64,000 nucleotides of DNA from Planktothrix sp. FACHB-1365 (GCF_014697575.1 NZ_JACJSC010000002.1:307483-371482); one strand, 5' to 3'. Counted from the first letter of the stretch, positions 1-9,872 are shown. Numbers and translations are program-made. Notes: generated from the letters alone by a model not told the origin.

Positions 1-2
1 AT

Positions 3-320
3 GTTTCAATATTATTATTAAGTCAAATTTCAGGAGATGCGGTACTATTATTTAATAGCGAAAAAACAGTTTTACAACGAATTAGCGGAGTTTTGATTTT
101 TAATCAAAAACCTGAAACATGGCAGGATTCAGAATTATCTCAAGTTGAACTTAATTATCATGTTAAACCCTTAAAATCCCCCTTACTGGGTGATCCTTCC
201 CCTAAAATTGCGATTCAACCTGCTATTTACTCTCGTTTACAAGCATTGGCAATTTCGCAAGGAAAATCTTTAAAACAGTTAACAAATGATGTATTAAAGG
301 CAGGTTTAATAAATGAATAA
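3..320 (+). CDS. Hypothetical protein, C-terminal part (5' truncated by window edge)
   Basis: The reading frame is open from the first bases of the window, so the gene starts upstream; an internal TTG at 93 is not needed as a start. The last ~35 residues (from PAIYSRLQALAISQGKSL) look like a short helical, ribbon-helix-helix-like tail of the kind seen in HicB-type or CopG-type proteins, but I cannot confirm this. It ends 13 bp before the SDR gene, so the two may be co-transcribed. Function not recognised. Confidence 0.6.
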   Translation, partial: VSILLLSQISGDAVLLFNSEKTVLQRISGVLIFNQKPETWQDSELSQVELNYHVKPLKSPLLGDPSPKIAIQPAIYSRLQALAISQGKSLKQLTNDVLKAGLINE

Positions 321-333
321 AAAAAATTAAGTT

Positions 334-1323
334 ATGAAAAAAGTTTTAGTCACGGGTGGAACTGGATTTTTAGGTCAGAAATTAGCCTTGAGATTGCATT
401 CTTTAGGTCAGGATGTCACAATTTTAGGACGTAACTTAATTATAGGCGATCGCTTACAACAATTAGGACTCAAATTTTTACCCGTTGATATCACCAATTC
501 CGATGCTATATTATCAGTAATGTCTGGACAAGAAGATGTGTTTCATTGTGCGGCTTTATCTTCTCCCTGGGGACGAGAAGAAGAGTTTTATAAAACGAAT
601 GTTATCGGAACTCGCAATATTATTGAAAGTTGTTTAACCCATCATGTCAGACGTTTAATTTATGTTTCTACTTCGGCGGTTTATTTTAATTTAACCCATC
701 GCTTTAATATTAAAGAAACCGATAATTTAGCTCAAAATATCATCCATCCTTATATTAAAACAAAGCAATTAGCAGAACAAGAAATTAATCGTGGGTTTCA
801 ACAAGGTTTACCTGTCATTTCTATTCGTCCGCGTGGTATTTTTGGCCCTGGGGATACGGTAATTTTTCCCCGACTATTAAAAGTGAGTGAAACAACGGGT
901 ATTCCCTTAATTAATGGAGGAAAAGCGATATTAGATATGACTTATATTGATAATGTTATAGATGGGTTATTATTGTGTCAAACTGCACCAGATCAACAAT
1001 TAGGAGAATATTTTAATATTAGCAATGGAGAACCGACGGAATTATTAATATTATTAGAAAAATTATCACAAAAATTGAATATTTCCTTAAAGTTTAAACC
1101 TTTACCCTATGCGATCGCCTACACTTTAGCAACGGGGATGGAATGGTTTTATCAATCTTTTTTACCAAATCGAGAACCTGCTTTAACGCGCTATACTCTA
1201 GGATTATTAGCCTTTAGCCAAACTTTGGATATTACATCGGCTAAAATTCAGTTAGGGTATAAACCTCAAATTTCAATTGAACAAGGTTTAGATGAGTTTG
1301 TTAGATATTGGAAATCCCTATAA
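334..1323 (+). CDS. NAD(P)-dependent epimerase/dehydratase, extended SDR family
   Basis: 329 aa. The N-terminal Rossmann fold shows the dinucleotide motif GGTGFLG at residues 8-14, and the catalytic pair Tyr140-x3-Lys144 (YIKTK) follows a VSTSAVY strand at ~111-117 carrying the catalytic Ser/Thr. This is the layout of extended short-chain dehydrogenases, closest in feel to 3-beta-hydroxysteroid dehydrogenase/sugar-nucleotide epimerase-like enzymes. The substrate cannot be read from the sequence. A gene for a metallo-beta-lactamase-fold hydrolase starts 3 bp after its stop, so the two very likely form an operon. Confidence 0.85.
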   Translation: MKKVLVTGGTGFLGQKLALRLHSLGQDVTILGRNLIIGDRLQQLGLKFLPVDITNSDAILSVMSGQEDVFHCAALSSPWGREEEFYKTNVIGTRNIIESCLTHHVRRLIYVSTSAVYFNLTHRFNIKETDNLAQNIIHPYIKTKQLAEQEINRGFQQGLPVISIRPRGIFGPGDTVIFPRLLKVSETTGIPLINGGKAILDMTYIDNVIDGLLLCQTAPDQQLGEYFNISNGEPTELLILLEKLSQKLNISLKFKPLPYAIAYTLATGMEWFYQSFLPNREPALTRYTLGLLAFSQTLDITSAKIQLGYKPQISIEQGLDEFVRYWKSL

Positions 1324-1326
1324 AAT

Positions 1327-2136
1327 ATGGTAGAAATTACGTTTTTACAGGCGGGATATTGTACACACCCTGAAGCGATGGTACTTCCGGGGGAAAGTTG
1401 GAAATCGATTATTTTTCCGGCGTTATTTGCTTTAATTCGTCACCCTATGGGGTGGATTTTATTTGATACAGGATATTCTGAACGGTTTTATCAAGAAACA
1501 CAGCATTTACCCCAAAAGCTTTATGCTTTATTAACCCCGGTTTATTTAAAACCTCAAGAAACTGCGATTTCTCAACTCAAACAGTTAGGAATTGAACCGG
1601 AGGAGATTCAATATATTATTATTTCTCATTTTCATGCGGATCATATTGGGGGATTAAAGGATTTTCCCAAAGCAGAATTTATTTGTTTTCAATCGGGTTA
1701 TAATGCGATTAAAAATACACAGGGTTTGAGGGCATTAAAAGCTGGTTTTTTAGCAGGTTTAATGCCTGATAATTTTGAAGAACGAGTCATTTTTGCGGAA
1801 AATTATCAGGCTATAAAATTACCTGAAAGTTTGACTCCCTTTGAACAGGGTTTTGATGTGTTTGGAGACGGTTGTTTAATTGCCATTGAATTACCGGGTC
1901 ATGCTGTTGGACAACTGGGGTTATATTTAACCGATAATAGCGGAAAACAGTATTTTTTAATTGCCGATGCTTGCTGGTTAAATCGTGCCTATCAAGAATT
2001 AATTTATCCTCAACGCATTGCTGATTTATTGTTTGCAGATAAAACGGCTTATCGAGAAACCTTGAAAAAAATCAATCAGTTATATCGAAATAATCCGAAG
2101 GTGAATATTGTGCCATCCCATAGTTCAATTGATTAG
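1327..2136 (+). CDS. Metallo-beta-lactamase-fold hydrolase (lactonase-like)
   Basis: 269 aa. The zinc-binding HxHxDH motif is at residues 101-106 (HFHADH), followed by a second-shell histidine in ELPGHAVG and an aspartate in ADACW, completing the usual dinuclear metal site. The length and the LFDTGY lead-in resemble N-acyl-homoserine lactonase/AttM-type proteins, but many MBL hydrolases share these traits and the substrate is not determined. Its ATG is 3 bp downstream of the SDR stop codon, indicating translational coupling. Confidence 0.85.
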   Translation: MVEITFLQAGYCTHPEAMVLPGESWKSIIFPALFALIRHPMGWILFDTGYSERFYQETQHLPQKLYALLTPVYLKPQETAISQLKQLGIEPEEIQYIIISHFHADHIGGLKDFPKAEFICFQSGYNAIKNTQGLRALKAGFLAGLMPDNFEERVIFAENYQAIKLPESLTPFEQGFDVFGDGCLIAIELPGHAVGQLGLYLTDNSGKQYFLIADACWLNRAYQELIYPQRIADLLFADKTAYRETLKKINQLYRNNPKVNIVPSHSSID

Positions 2137-2157
2137 CAGAAATAGCTTAGTTTCTAT

Positions 2158-4281
2158 CTAACTTTTTAACGGAATTGTAATTAAAAACTCAGTTCCTACT
2201 CCTAATGTAGAAAAACAATTGAGTTCTCCCTGATGTTTATCTGTTACTAAATGATAAGCTAAAGATAATCCTAAACCTGTTCCTTTTCCCTGTATGTGTG
2301 AGGTCATCAACGGGTCAAAAATACTTTTACATTCAACTTCTGACATTCCAATTCCATTATCAGAAATCGAGATAGCAACGGTATTTTGATCTTGTAAATA
2401 GGTACGAATCATAATCTGAGGTTGATCGGCTAAATCCCCTTTAGAACTGGTTGCTTCTAACTGATCAATGGTATAGGTGAGTAAATTCATAAACACCTGA
2501 TTCAATTGTCCGGCGTAGCACTCCACTTTCGGTAAAGCACTATATTCTTTAATTAAGTTAATACTCGGTCGTCCCGCTTTAGCTTGCAGACGATTTTGTA
2601 AGATTAAAATTGTACTATCTAACCCTTCATGAATATCAACAGATTTCATTTGAGCTTCATCTAAACGAGTGAAATGACGAAGCGATCGCACGACATCCCG
2701 AATTCGTTCTGACCCGACTTTCATCGATTCTAAAATTCTCGGTAAATCTTGTTTTAAAAAGCTCAAATTCATCTCTTCTATTTCATCAGCAATTTCAGGA
2801 ATAATCTGAGGATAATGCTGTTGATATAAAGCCAATAACTTCATTAAATCCTCAATATAATTTTTGGCATGGGCAATATTTCCTGAAATAAAATTAACCG
2901 GATTATTAATTTCATGGGCAATTCCCGCCACTAACTGACCCAAACTTGACATTTTTTCGGTTTGAATCAATTGAGTTTGAGTGCGTTGAAGCTGATTTAA
3001 AATCGCTTCTAATTCTGCTCGTCTTTTGGCTTCTTGTCCTTCACTTTGGCGTAAAGCCTCTTCCATTTGTTGCCGTTCTGTAATATCTAATCCGACGAAA
3101 ACCGCCGCTGACCCGCGATGATATTTTTGAGCAACAATTAAATAAGTGTAAGGAACACCACGAACATTAGCCGTAATTTCCCTAGAGCTTTTCCAAGCAT
3201 CTTGGGCAAAAAATTCATAGACAAATTCATTAAATTTGGGGCTATTTTGCAGAAATCCGACTTCTTTCCCAACAAATTCTTCCGCCGGAACATTGTAAGA
3301 ATTGGCTAAATGGCGATTGACCCCTAAATATTTTAAATCAGAACTAATCCAAGACACTAAACCCGGTACAGCATTCAACACCGCTTCTAATTGATCTTTG
3401 GATGCGACCACCGCAGAGGATGTGGCTTTTCGGTCAGAAATATCCGTCGCAAAACCACAAATTAATGGGGAACAGAGAACACAGGCTGAACCAAATTCCG
3501 TTTGAACGGTTAAGTCGGGTTTAGTAGACTGTAATTCTAAATAATTAATGGTAAAATCAACGGGAAAAATAAAACCAGATTTTTTTTGATGACGGGACTC
3601 AAAAGTTAATGATCCTTTTTGCTGTAATTCTTGGCAATATTCTCCCCAGATTACAGGAGTTAAATCTCGATCAATATCATGAATATTCAGTTGCAGTAAT
3701 TCACTTTGAGTATAACCCAACATCCGACAGGCGGCTTGATTCACATAACAAAAACGACCTTCTAACGTCATCCAAAAAATCGCCGTTGCCGCTTGTTCAA
3801 AGGCTTGTTGAGTCAGTTGTAATTTTTCTTGTAATTGTTTTTGAGGGGTAATCACTTCCAGGGATAACATTAACCCCCCAATGGTTCCTGATGCGGTTTT
3901 CCAAGGTTGAACAACCCATTTTTTCCACTCTAGGGCCCCATTCACCAAAGGTTGACAAATTTCCAGTTCCCAATACGGTAATTTTCCTGCTAAAGACTGT
4001 TCAGCATTTTGATACCAAATTTCCGGTAAATGGGGAAACCCGTCTTGATGAGAACAACCGATTAAATCAGGATGTCCCCCTGCATAGTTTTGTTGCCATT
4101 GACGGGACACGGCTAAATATCGCAGTTGCGAGTCAACCATTGCCACTGCGGTTGGTAAATATTCCACGAAACGACGGAAATAATCTTCCTCGCCATTGGC
4201 AGAAGTCGGGGAAAGAATCAACTTCCCTGGGGGATCAGGAGGGTTAGAAATGATAATGGGTAGAACTCGCCTTTTGTTCAC
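2158..4281 (-). CDS. Multi-PAS sensor histidine kinase
   Basis: 707 aa, no obvious membrane segment. Order: three PAS-like segments (residues ~35-150, ~155-290 and ~300-410), a coiled-coil linker (RQSEGQEAKRRAELEAIL), a HisKA H-box with the phosphoacceptor His (VAGIAHEINNP), then a HATPase with N box, SDNGIGM, and GKGTGLGLSL. The architecture is the common cyanobacterial cytosolic PAS kinase; no response regulator lies next to it, so its partner is elsewhere. Translation appears to start at GTG (4281). The gene converges on the MBL operon. Confidence 0.9.
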   Translation of the reverse strand: MNKRRVLPIIISNPPDPPGKLILSPTSANGEEDYFRRFVEYLPTAVAMVDSQLRYLAVSRQWQQNYAGGHPDLIGCSHQDGFPHLPEIWYQNAEQSLAGKLPYWELEICQPLVNGALEWKKWVVQPWKTASGTIGGLMLSLEVITPQKQLQEKLQLTQQAFEQAATAIFWMTLEGRFCYVNQAACRMLGYTQSELLQLNIHDIDRDLTPVIWGEYCQELQQKGSLTFESRHQKKSGFIFPVDFTINYLELQSTKPDLTVQTEFGSACVLCSPLICGFATDISDRKATSSAVVASKDQLEAVLNAVPGLVSWISSDLKYLGVNRHLANSYNVPAEEFVGKEVGFLQNSPKFNEFVYEFFAQDAWKSSREITANVRGVPYTYLIVAQKYHRGSAAVFVGLDITERQQMEEALRQSEGQEAKRRAELEAILNQLQRTQTQLIQTEKMSSLGQLVAGIAHEINNPVNFISGNIAHAKNYIEDLMKLLALYQQHYPQIIPEIADEIEEMNLSFLKQDLPRILESMKVGSERIRDVVRSLRHFTRLDEAQMKSVDIHEGLDSTILILQNRLQAKAGRPSINLIKEYSALPKVECYAGQLNQVFMNLLTYTIDQLEATSSKGDLADQPQIMIRTYLQDQNTVAISISDNGIGMSEVECKSIFDPLMTSHIQGKGTGLGLSLAYHLVTDKHQGELNCFSTLGVGTEFLITIPLKS

Positions 4282-4704
4282 GGTTTGGCACTCCCTCAGT
4301 CAAGGTTGGGTCAAATAAGTTGATCCATTTCTGAATACAAGATGGAAGAAATTGATTTCTGAAATAGACTTTTAAATGGAAGTTTACCCGAATGAGGGGT
4401 ATTACCCTCCATTGTATGATTAATTACACCCTGTTGTCTATAAGTACCCTCGATTTATCGTCGAAATTCTCGGCTGTGAGGGCTGGCTAGACAGTTAATC
4501 ATTCTTTTTTTAAATTAATTGTTATCTCTGATACTGAAATCTCAGTAACTAATTAATGTAACTCACGTCCAGTAGAGATTTCCTCTATCTGGAGTTAAGT
4601 AGAGTATGGCATTGTTTTGTTCAGTTTCCGAGGAAGTTAGAGATGACTAACTTCCTATAACACGGTCAATAAGATAATTTCAGCGACTTTTATCCCAAAA
4701 TGAA
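4282..4704. other. Intergenic region upstream of the PAS kinase
   Basis: 423 bp with no credible gene. It should hold the promoter of the PAS kinase (minus strand) and the 3' end of the GH57 transcript. A small hairpin at 4569-4592 (CCAGTAGAG arm with a one-base bulge opposite) is a possible terminator or RNA structure. A pair of short inverted arms (CCCTC at ~4449, GAGGG at ~4479) is also visible. Nothing else stands out. Confidence 0.4.
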
Positions 4705-6201
4705 TTAATTTAACAATTCCATTCCTCGACGATAAAGTTCTTGAGCATAATCTGTCCAAGTTCCCTGTCCCCAATAGCGAAAACAACTGGTTTGTAATAA
4801 CAAGTTGTACAATAACGCTTGTTGATAATGAATATCTTTTGTTATATTTGGGTTTTGCTGCACTAAGGAATCATACTTTTGATGAAAAGCAATACTCAAT
4901 TGTTTCATCGGTTCTAAAACATTTTCATAGCCTTGTACCCAGCTTAAATTATTTGTCCAGGATGCACCCTCCATTTGAAATGAATGATCGGTTTGTTTTA
5001 AATGGGCGATCGCAGCCTCAACGGCTTCTGGTGTTGCTTGATGGGGATCAACGTGTTGCCAAATTTTATGCTGATGAACTCCTTGACAGGTAGGATAATC
5101 TTCTGGGTTCACTCCTGATGCTTCTAATAATTCTAAATATTCCGTTCCATTCAACGCTACAACCCCAGAATTTTCTGGATTTTGATCCCGCATTTCAAAG
5201 TAAATTCTAAAGAAATCACGGGGATATTCATTCATCATCACCCCGCCATTTTCTCCATCGGCAATTTGGGTCACTAACGCTGGAATTTCAACCCCAGAAA
5301 TCAATTGTTTTTGTTTAGTTTTGGCTTCAAAATAAGGTTGCATTTGGGCGACTAATTTGGTATCCGATCCTTGGGTTTTAATTAAAGCAATAATGCTTAC
5401 CGTTTCCCCCTGAGAATTCCGAGCAATTAAGCGATTAGGACTATATTTTTGCGCTTGAGGGAGTCCGCCACCTTCTAAGGTTTCCACCGAATGTTCCTGA
5501 ACCAATAACCAGCGATAACCACAATCTTTTAACGCTTTTATATATTCATATAAGGTATCAGGATGATTGGGTAAGTGCATTTCGGGAGGAGAAAATCCCT
5601 TAACTCGCTTCAAAGCTTCTTCTCCAAAAATAGCTGCAAAATGATGTTGCCAAGCTTGAATTTGTAATAAAATATCAGGAATCGGAGTTGAAGGAACCAC
5701 CGCATGACTCCACATTGTTCCTAACCATTCTACATAAGGTTGATAGTTGGGATCACAGGTAATTTTTTTCAAAGAATTCAAAATATCATCTCGCCCCATT
5801 TGACCAAATGCCCATAATAAATTCCCTGAATAATCCAACATAATTCGAGGGTTACATCCTTCGGCGACTAATTGAGGAATAAACTCTCCCATTCGCCGAT
5901 AACACCCAGCAAAGGGTTCAGCATTATGGTTATCCCCTTCCTGGGGATGCTCATACATATATTGAAGATTACTGATTAATGCCCCATTTTCCCCAGCCGG
6001 AATAGTCGGTTGATGAAAATGTAAGGCGCAAGCAAAGCCAGCCGTGATTTTATCTAACTTTAAATTTGTTTTTGGAGAAAATATGGGATAATTATGATTA
6101 ACAAGATCCTGGATTCGGGCTTCCCAACCACAAACGTTAGGGAGGCTAGAATCTAAGTCTTCTAAAATAGGAAAAGGAGTTAAAAATTCGGGCTTTGTCA
6201 T
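4705..6201 (-). CDS. Glycoside hydrolase family 57-like protein
   Basis: 498 aa. The beginning has the GH57-type strand CALHFHQPTIPAGENG, followed by GCYRRMGEFIPQLVAEG, MLDYSGNLLW, and a central FSPPEMHLPNHPDTL; these match the alpha-amylase/4-alpha-glucanotransferase (GH57) (beta/alpha)7 fold. It probably acts on alpha-glucans in the cytoplasm. A divergently transcribed debranching-type enzyme starts 380 bp away, which supports a glycogen-metabolism locus. I cannot tell hydrolase from transferase activity. Confidence 0.75.
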   Translation of the reverse strand: MTKPEFLTPFPILEDLDSSLPNVCGWEARIQDLVNHNYPIFSPKTNLKLDKITAGFACALHFHQPTIPAGENGALISNLQYMYEHPQEGDNHNAEPFAGCYRRMGEFIPQLVAEGCNPRIMLDYSGNLLWAFGQMGRDDILNSLKKITCDPNYQPYVEWLGTMWSHAVVPSTPIPDILLQIQAWQHHFAAIFGEEALKRVKGFSPPEMHLPNHPDTLYEYIKALKDCGYRWLLVQEHSVETLEGGGLPQAQKYSPNRLIARNSQGETVSIIALIKTQGSDTKLVAQMQPYFEAKTKQKQLISGVEIPALVTQIADGENGGVMMNEYPRDFFRIYFEMRDQNPENSGVVALNGTEYLELLEASGVNPEDYPTCQGVHQHKIWQHVDPHQATPEAVEAAIAHLKQTDHSFQMEGASWTNNLSWVQGYENVLEPMKQLSIAFHQKYDSLVQQNPNITKDIHYQQALLYNLLLQTSCFRYWGQGTWTDYAQELYRRGMELLN

Positions 6202-6581
6202 AAAACTAAATCTTCAGCAATAGGAACACAAAATTTAATAATCCCATCATACTTTTGAATACAAAAACTCAAAAAATGGCAGTTAATACACCGCAAGATT
6301 TTGAGAGAGGGGAGGAAGGGGTTTAGTCGGGGTTCGATTTGAGCAAATGGGGGTTTTGATTTAGACGATAAAACGTTATAGTGAATAACGCTGGTACTTG
6401 ACGTGGAGCCAACAAGGACAACCTTTTTGAGTCGTAAACAGTTATTACTGACATTCTATCCTGAAATTGGACAAATGATCCTTCATCTGTTGTAGAGGTT
6501 TAAGTTGTGAATTGAGAGGGTGAAAGGCTTCTAAATCTTTAATTTTATTGTTGATGCAAAATTTTGAGTGTTTAAGGCAGT
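6202..6581. other. Divergent promoter region between the two glucan enzymes
   Basis: 380 bp without a credible gene. It separates the minus-strand GH57 gene from the plus-strand debranching gene and must hold both promoters. I see no riboswitch, tRNA or strong hairpin in it. Confidence 0.4.
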
Positions 6582-8570
6582 ATGAGTATTAATTTTGGAC
6601 GAGAAACTTGCTGTAATTTGCCCAGTGCAGAAGCACGAGAATGGTTAGTGACCAATGGGATCGGTGGCTATGCTTCAGGAACAATCGCAGGTGTACTCAC
6701 ACGCCGTTATCAAGGGTTATTAGTAGCGGCTTTAAAACCCCCCTTATGTCGTACCTTACTGGTCACGAAAATAGATGACCTTGTAGACTATCAAGGACAA
6801 GTTTATCCCCTCTATACGAACCGTTGGGCCGGAGGAGCGATTGACGGTTATGGACATCACCAGATTGAACGGTTTCAGTTAGAACGAACGATCCCCACCT
6901 GGAAATTTGCCTGTGCCGATGCTTTACTGGAAAAACGAATTTGGATGCAGCCGGAAGCGAATATTACATACGTTCGTTATAATTTAACTCGCGCCTCTGG
7001 CCCCATTACCCTGACGCTAAAAGTTTTTGTTAATTATCGAGATTATCATAGCGATACCCAGGCCGGGGATTGGCAAATGCAGATCGAACCCGTTGAAAAC
7101 GGCCTTTGTGTGACCGCCTTTGCAGAAGCAGTTCCTTTTTATTTATTAACGGATCGCGCTAGTGTTACCCCTACCTCCCAATGGCACTATAACTTTGATT
7201 TAGTACGGGAACGGGAACGGGGCTTAAGAGATTACGAAGATCATCTTCAAGCCGCGACCTTCACCGCTACCTTAAACCCCGGAGAATCTTTATGTTTTGT
7301 TGCGAGTACAGAACCGAACCCGAGTTTAAATGGTGAAGCCGCCTTAGAAGTCCGTCGTACCTACGAACGCAAATTATTAGGATTTTGGCAAGATAGCTGT
7401 CCGGCTAACATCCGAGAAACGCCTCAATGGATACAACAGTTGGTATTTGCGGCGGATCAATTTATTGTTAATCGTGCCATTCCCGAAAATCCAGTCGGTA
7501 AAACCATTCTAGCGGGCTATCCTTGGTTTGGTGATTGGGGACGGGATACCATGATTAGTTTACCCGGTCTGACCATCACTACAGGTCGGCTGCAAATTGC
7601 CCGTGCGATTCTTTATACCTACGCCAAATACGTTGATCAAGGGATGTTACCCAACCGTTTCCCCGACGAAGGAGAAATCCCAGAATATAATACCGTTGAT
7701 GCGACCCTCTGGTATTTTGAAGCCATTCGTCAATATTATGAAGTCACCGAAGATATTGATGTGATCGAAAATTTATTTCCCGTACTGACGGATATTATTC
7801 ACTCTCACTGTCGGGGAACTCGCTACAATATTCACCTTGATCCGGCGGATGGTTTACTGTATGCCGGAGAACTGGGAACTCAATTAACTTGGATGGATGC
7901 CAAAATCGGAGATTGGGTTGTTACGCCCCGCATCGGTAAACCCATTGAAATTAATGCCCTTTGGTATAATGCCCTGCGAATCATGGGGAAATTTGCCCGT
8001 CAAATTGGCAGACCTTATCAAGAATATGATGCTTTAGCGGATCGGGCTTTAGCTCGGTTTGAACGGTTTTGGCATCCTGAATTAGGCTATTGCTATGATG
8101 TGATCGATGGGATTTATGGGGATGATGCCACCTTGCGTCCGAATCAAATTTTTGCCGTTTCTCTGCCTAACAGTGCCCTCTCCCCCGAACAGCAACGGGC
8201 CGTTGTTGAAACCTGCGGACAGTTTTTGCTGACGTCCTTTGGGTTGCGATCGCTCGCCCCCAATCATTTTCACTATCGAGGGTATTATGGGGGAAATCCG
8301 ATTCAACGAGATAGTGCCTATCATCAAGGGACAGCTTGGGCTTGGCTGTTAGGCCCTTTTGTAATTGCCCATTTGCGGGTGTTCCAAAATCCCAATCTAG
8401 CCCGTACTTTTTTAGACCCCATGATTAACCATCTTTCGATAGCCGGGCTCGGAAGTATTAGCGAAATTTTTGATGGTAATGCCCCCATGCACCCCCAGGG
8501 CTGTATTGCCCAAGCTTGGTCAGTGGGAGAAATTCTTCGGGCTTGGTTAGCGATAGAACGTTTTAGATGA
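6582..8570 (+). CDS. Amylo-alpha-1,6-glucosidase / glycogen debranching enzyme-type protein
   Basis: 662 aa. The N-terminal domain begins with the typical REWLVTNGIGGYASGT and RRYQGLLVAA strands of the bacterial debranching-enzyme family (GDE_N/GDE_C, GH133-like). The C-terminal (alpha/alpha)6 part has GYPWFGDWGRDTMISLPG, carrying a catalytic Asp, then LTWMDAKIGDWVVTPR and KPIEINALWYNAL. The expected reaction is hydrolysis of alpha-1,6 branches left on glycogen. It sits divergently beside a GH57 gene and upstream of a beta-phosphoglucomutase-like HAD gene. Confidence 0.88.
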   Translation: MSINFGRETCCNLPSAEAREWLVTNGIGGYASGTIAGVLTRRYQGLLVAALKPPLCRTLLVTKIDDLVDYQGQVYPLYTNRWAGGAIDGYGHHQIERFQLERTIPTWKFACADALLEKRIWMQPEANITYVRYNLTRASGPITLTLKVFVNYRDYHSDTQAGDWQMQIEPVENGLCVTAFAEAVPFYLLTDRASVTPTSQWHYNFDLVRERERGLRDYEDHLQAATFTATLNPGESLCFVASTEPNPSLNGEAALEVRRTYERKLLGFWQDSCPANIRETPQWIQQLVFAADQFIVNRAIPENPVGKTILAGYPWFGDWGRDTMISLPGLTITTGRLQIARAILYTYAKYVDQGMLPNRFPDEGEIPEYNTVDATLWYFEAIRQYYEVTEDIDVIENLFPVLTDIIHSHCRGTRYNIHLDPADGLLYAGELGTQLTWMDAKIGDWVVTPRIGKPIEINALWYNALRIMGKFARQIGRPYQEYDALADRALARFERFWHPELGYCYDVIDGIYGDDATLRPNQIFAVSLPNSALSPEQQRAVVETCGQFLLTSFGLRSLAPNHFHYRGYYGGNPIQRDSAYHQGTAWAWLLGPFVIAHLRVFQNPNLARTFLDPMINHLSIAGLGSISEIFDGNAPMHPQGCIAQAWSVGEILRAWLAIERFR

Positions 8571-8573
8571 AAA

Positions 8574-8608
8574 TCAGTTATCAGTTATCAGTTATCAGTT
8601 ATCAGTTT
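8574..8608. repeat. Heptanucleotide tandem repeat (TCAGTTA)n
   Basis: Four exact TCAGTTA units plus a fifth with one mismatch, between the debranching enzyme and the HAD gene. Short tandem heptamers of this kind are common in filamentous cyanobacterial intergenic DNA. Confidence 0.9.
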
Positions 8609-8705
8609 ATAATTAGTAAATCCTATAGCAATTTGCGCCGAGGTTGTAATCATTTACAACTGATATGGAACAGCCAGAAATATTATCTGGTTTTCCCTGT
8701 TCCCC

Positions 8706-8740
8706 ATTCGTAATTCGTAATTCGTAATTCGTAATTCGTA
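8706..8740. repeat. Heptanucleotide tandem repeat (ATTCGTA)5
   Basis: Five exact ATTCGTA units followed directly by two CCCTGTT units (8744-8757). It lies just upstream of the HAD gene and is the same family as the GAATTAC repeat at 29018, read on the other strand. Confidence 0.9.
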
Positions 8741-8784
8741 ATTCCCTGTTCCCTGTTCCCTTTCTTAAATTTAGGGTTTGGACG

Positions 8785-9513
8785 ATGAGTTTAAAGGCGG
8801 TTCTATTTGATTTTAATGGAGTCATTATTAATGATGAACCCATCCATGAACAACTAATAGAAGAATTGTTGTTGGCAGAAAACCTACGTTCTAAACGGGA
8901 GGAAATTCGCAAATTTTGTTTAGGAAGAAGCGATCGGGCTTGTTTAACAGATTTGTTAACTTATTGCGGTCGTACTGTTACCAATAGCTATTTAGATCAG
9001 TTAATTGAACGTAAATCCCTTGCCTATAAACAGCGTTTAGAACAGTTAGAACAACTTCCTATCTATCCGGGTTTGGAGGAGTTTATTCAACACTTGCAAG
9101 CAGCTGATCTAAAATTAGCCTTGGTGACGGGGGCGATCCGGCCAGAAGTGGAACTGATTTTAAATAAAATCGGGCTGATGGAGGTTTTTCCGGTGATTGT
9201 AACGGGGGATGATATTATCCTCAGTAAACCCGAACCCGAAGGCTATTTATTAGCAGTACAAGGCTTAAACCAAGTCTACCCCCAGTTAAATTTACAGCCC
9301 TCGGACTGTCTCGCCTTAGAGGATACCTTTGTCGGGATTATCGCGGCTCAACGGGCCGATATTCAAGTGGTCGGGATCGCTCATACCTACCCCCTGCATC
9401 TTCTCCAACGCTGGGCTAATTGGGCTGTGGATCGATTCGGTGATTTGGAATTAGACAGAATTCAAAAAAATTTTTTACAAGAATCTTTACAATCTGGGGT
9501 TCCGTTGTGTTAG
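8785..9513 (+). CDS. HAD-superfamily hydrolase, beta-phosphoglucomutase-like
   Basis: 242 aa. Motif I is DFNGVIIND (residues 9-17), motif II the Thr in LVTGA, and the Lys/Asp motifs are SKPEPEGY and LALEDTFVG. This is the cap-C1 HAD class that includes phosphatases and beta-phosphoglucomutase. The second Asp of motif I (usually DxD) is Asn11; this Asp is the general acid in most family members, so catalysis may differ or be weak. Position beside glucan enzymes suggests a sugar phosphate substrate, as inference only. Confidence 0.8.
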   Translation: MSLKAVLFDFNGVIINDEPIHEQLIEELLLAENLRSKREEIRKFCLGRSDRACLTDLLTYCGRTVTNSYLDQLIERKSLAYKQRLEQLEQLPIYPGLEEFIQHLQAADLKLALVTGAIRPEVELILNKIGLMEVFPVIVTGDDIILSKPEPEGYLLAVQGLNQVYPQLNLQPSDCLALEDTFVGIIAAQRADIQVVGIAHTYPLHLLQRWANWAVDRFGDLELDRIQKNFLQESLQSGVPLC

Positions 9514-9567
9514 AATAATAAATCGGAGTCAGACATCATTCCTCACACTGGATTGTTTGACTCGCAC

Positions 9568-9640
9568 GGGGAATTAGCTCAGTTGGTAGAGTGCTGCGAT
9601 CGCACCGCAGAGGTCAGGGGTTCGAATCCCCTATTCTCCA
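9568..9640 (+). tRNA. tRNA-Ala (anticodon CGC)
   Basis: 73 nt fold into a full cloverleaf: acceptor GGGGAAT/ATTCTCC, D arm GCTC/GAGT, anticodon stem CTGCG/CGCAG, loop ATCGCAC giving anticodon CGC, T arm AGGGG-TTCGAAT-CCCCT, discriminator A. It reads GCG codons as alanine. CCA is not encoded. The HIP1 octamer GCGATCGC occupies 9597-9604 or so, inside the anticodon arm and loop. Confidence 0.92.
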
Positions 9641-9832
9641 TTCTTGTTAGGAATATTGAATCCTGAGCTACGCTGGATATACCTTGACTATTAACCCTTC
9701 AGCTATATTAATGGTAATCGCTGATCAGAGTTATCCGTATGTTTACGGAGATTCAATTAACTGATATAGGGCTTTTGCTGATTGCAAACCAGTCAAACTC
9801 GCTTGTAGGATGGGTTCTACTCATCAAATAAC

Positions 9833-9872
9833 TAAAAGTTAGCGAGGACACTGCAATACCCTCACTAACTTT
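9833..9872 (-). terminator. Probable intrinsic terminator of the HTH gene
   Basis: Long inverted repeat with arms AAAAGTTAG...CTAACTTTT and an inner GAGG/CCTC pair, about 60 bp downstream of the stop codon of the minus-strand HTH gene. The flanking A/T tracts make it usable in both directions. Confidence 0.6.

Noticed and set aside
4440..4600. Small RNA gene upstream of the PAS kinase
   Set aside because: Only a short bulged hairpin is visible, with no promoter or terminator that would mark an RNA gene.
8706..8740. Heptamer tandem repeats as regulatory or CRISPR-like
   Set aside because: Simple short tandem repeats, one of several in this window (8574, 29018, 38849, 40740), typical of this group.
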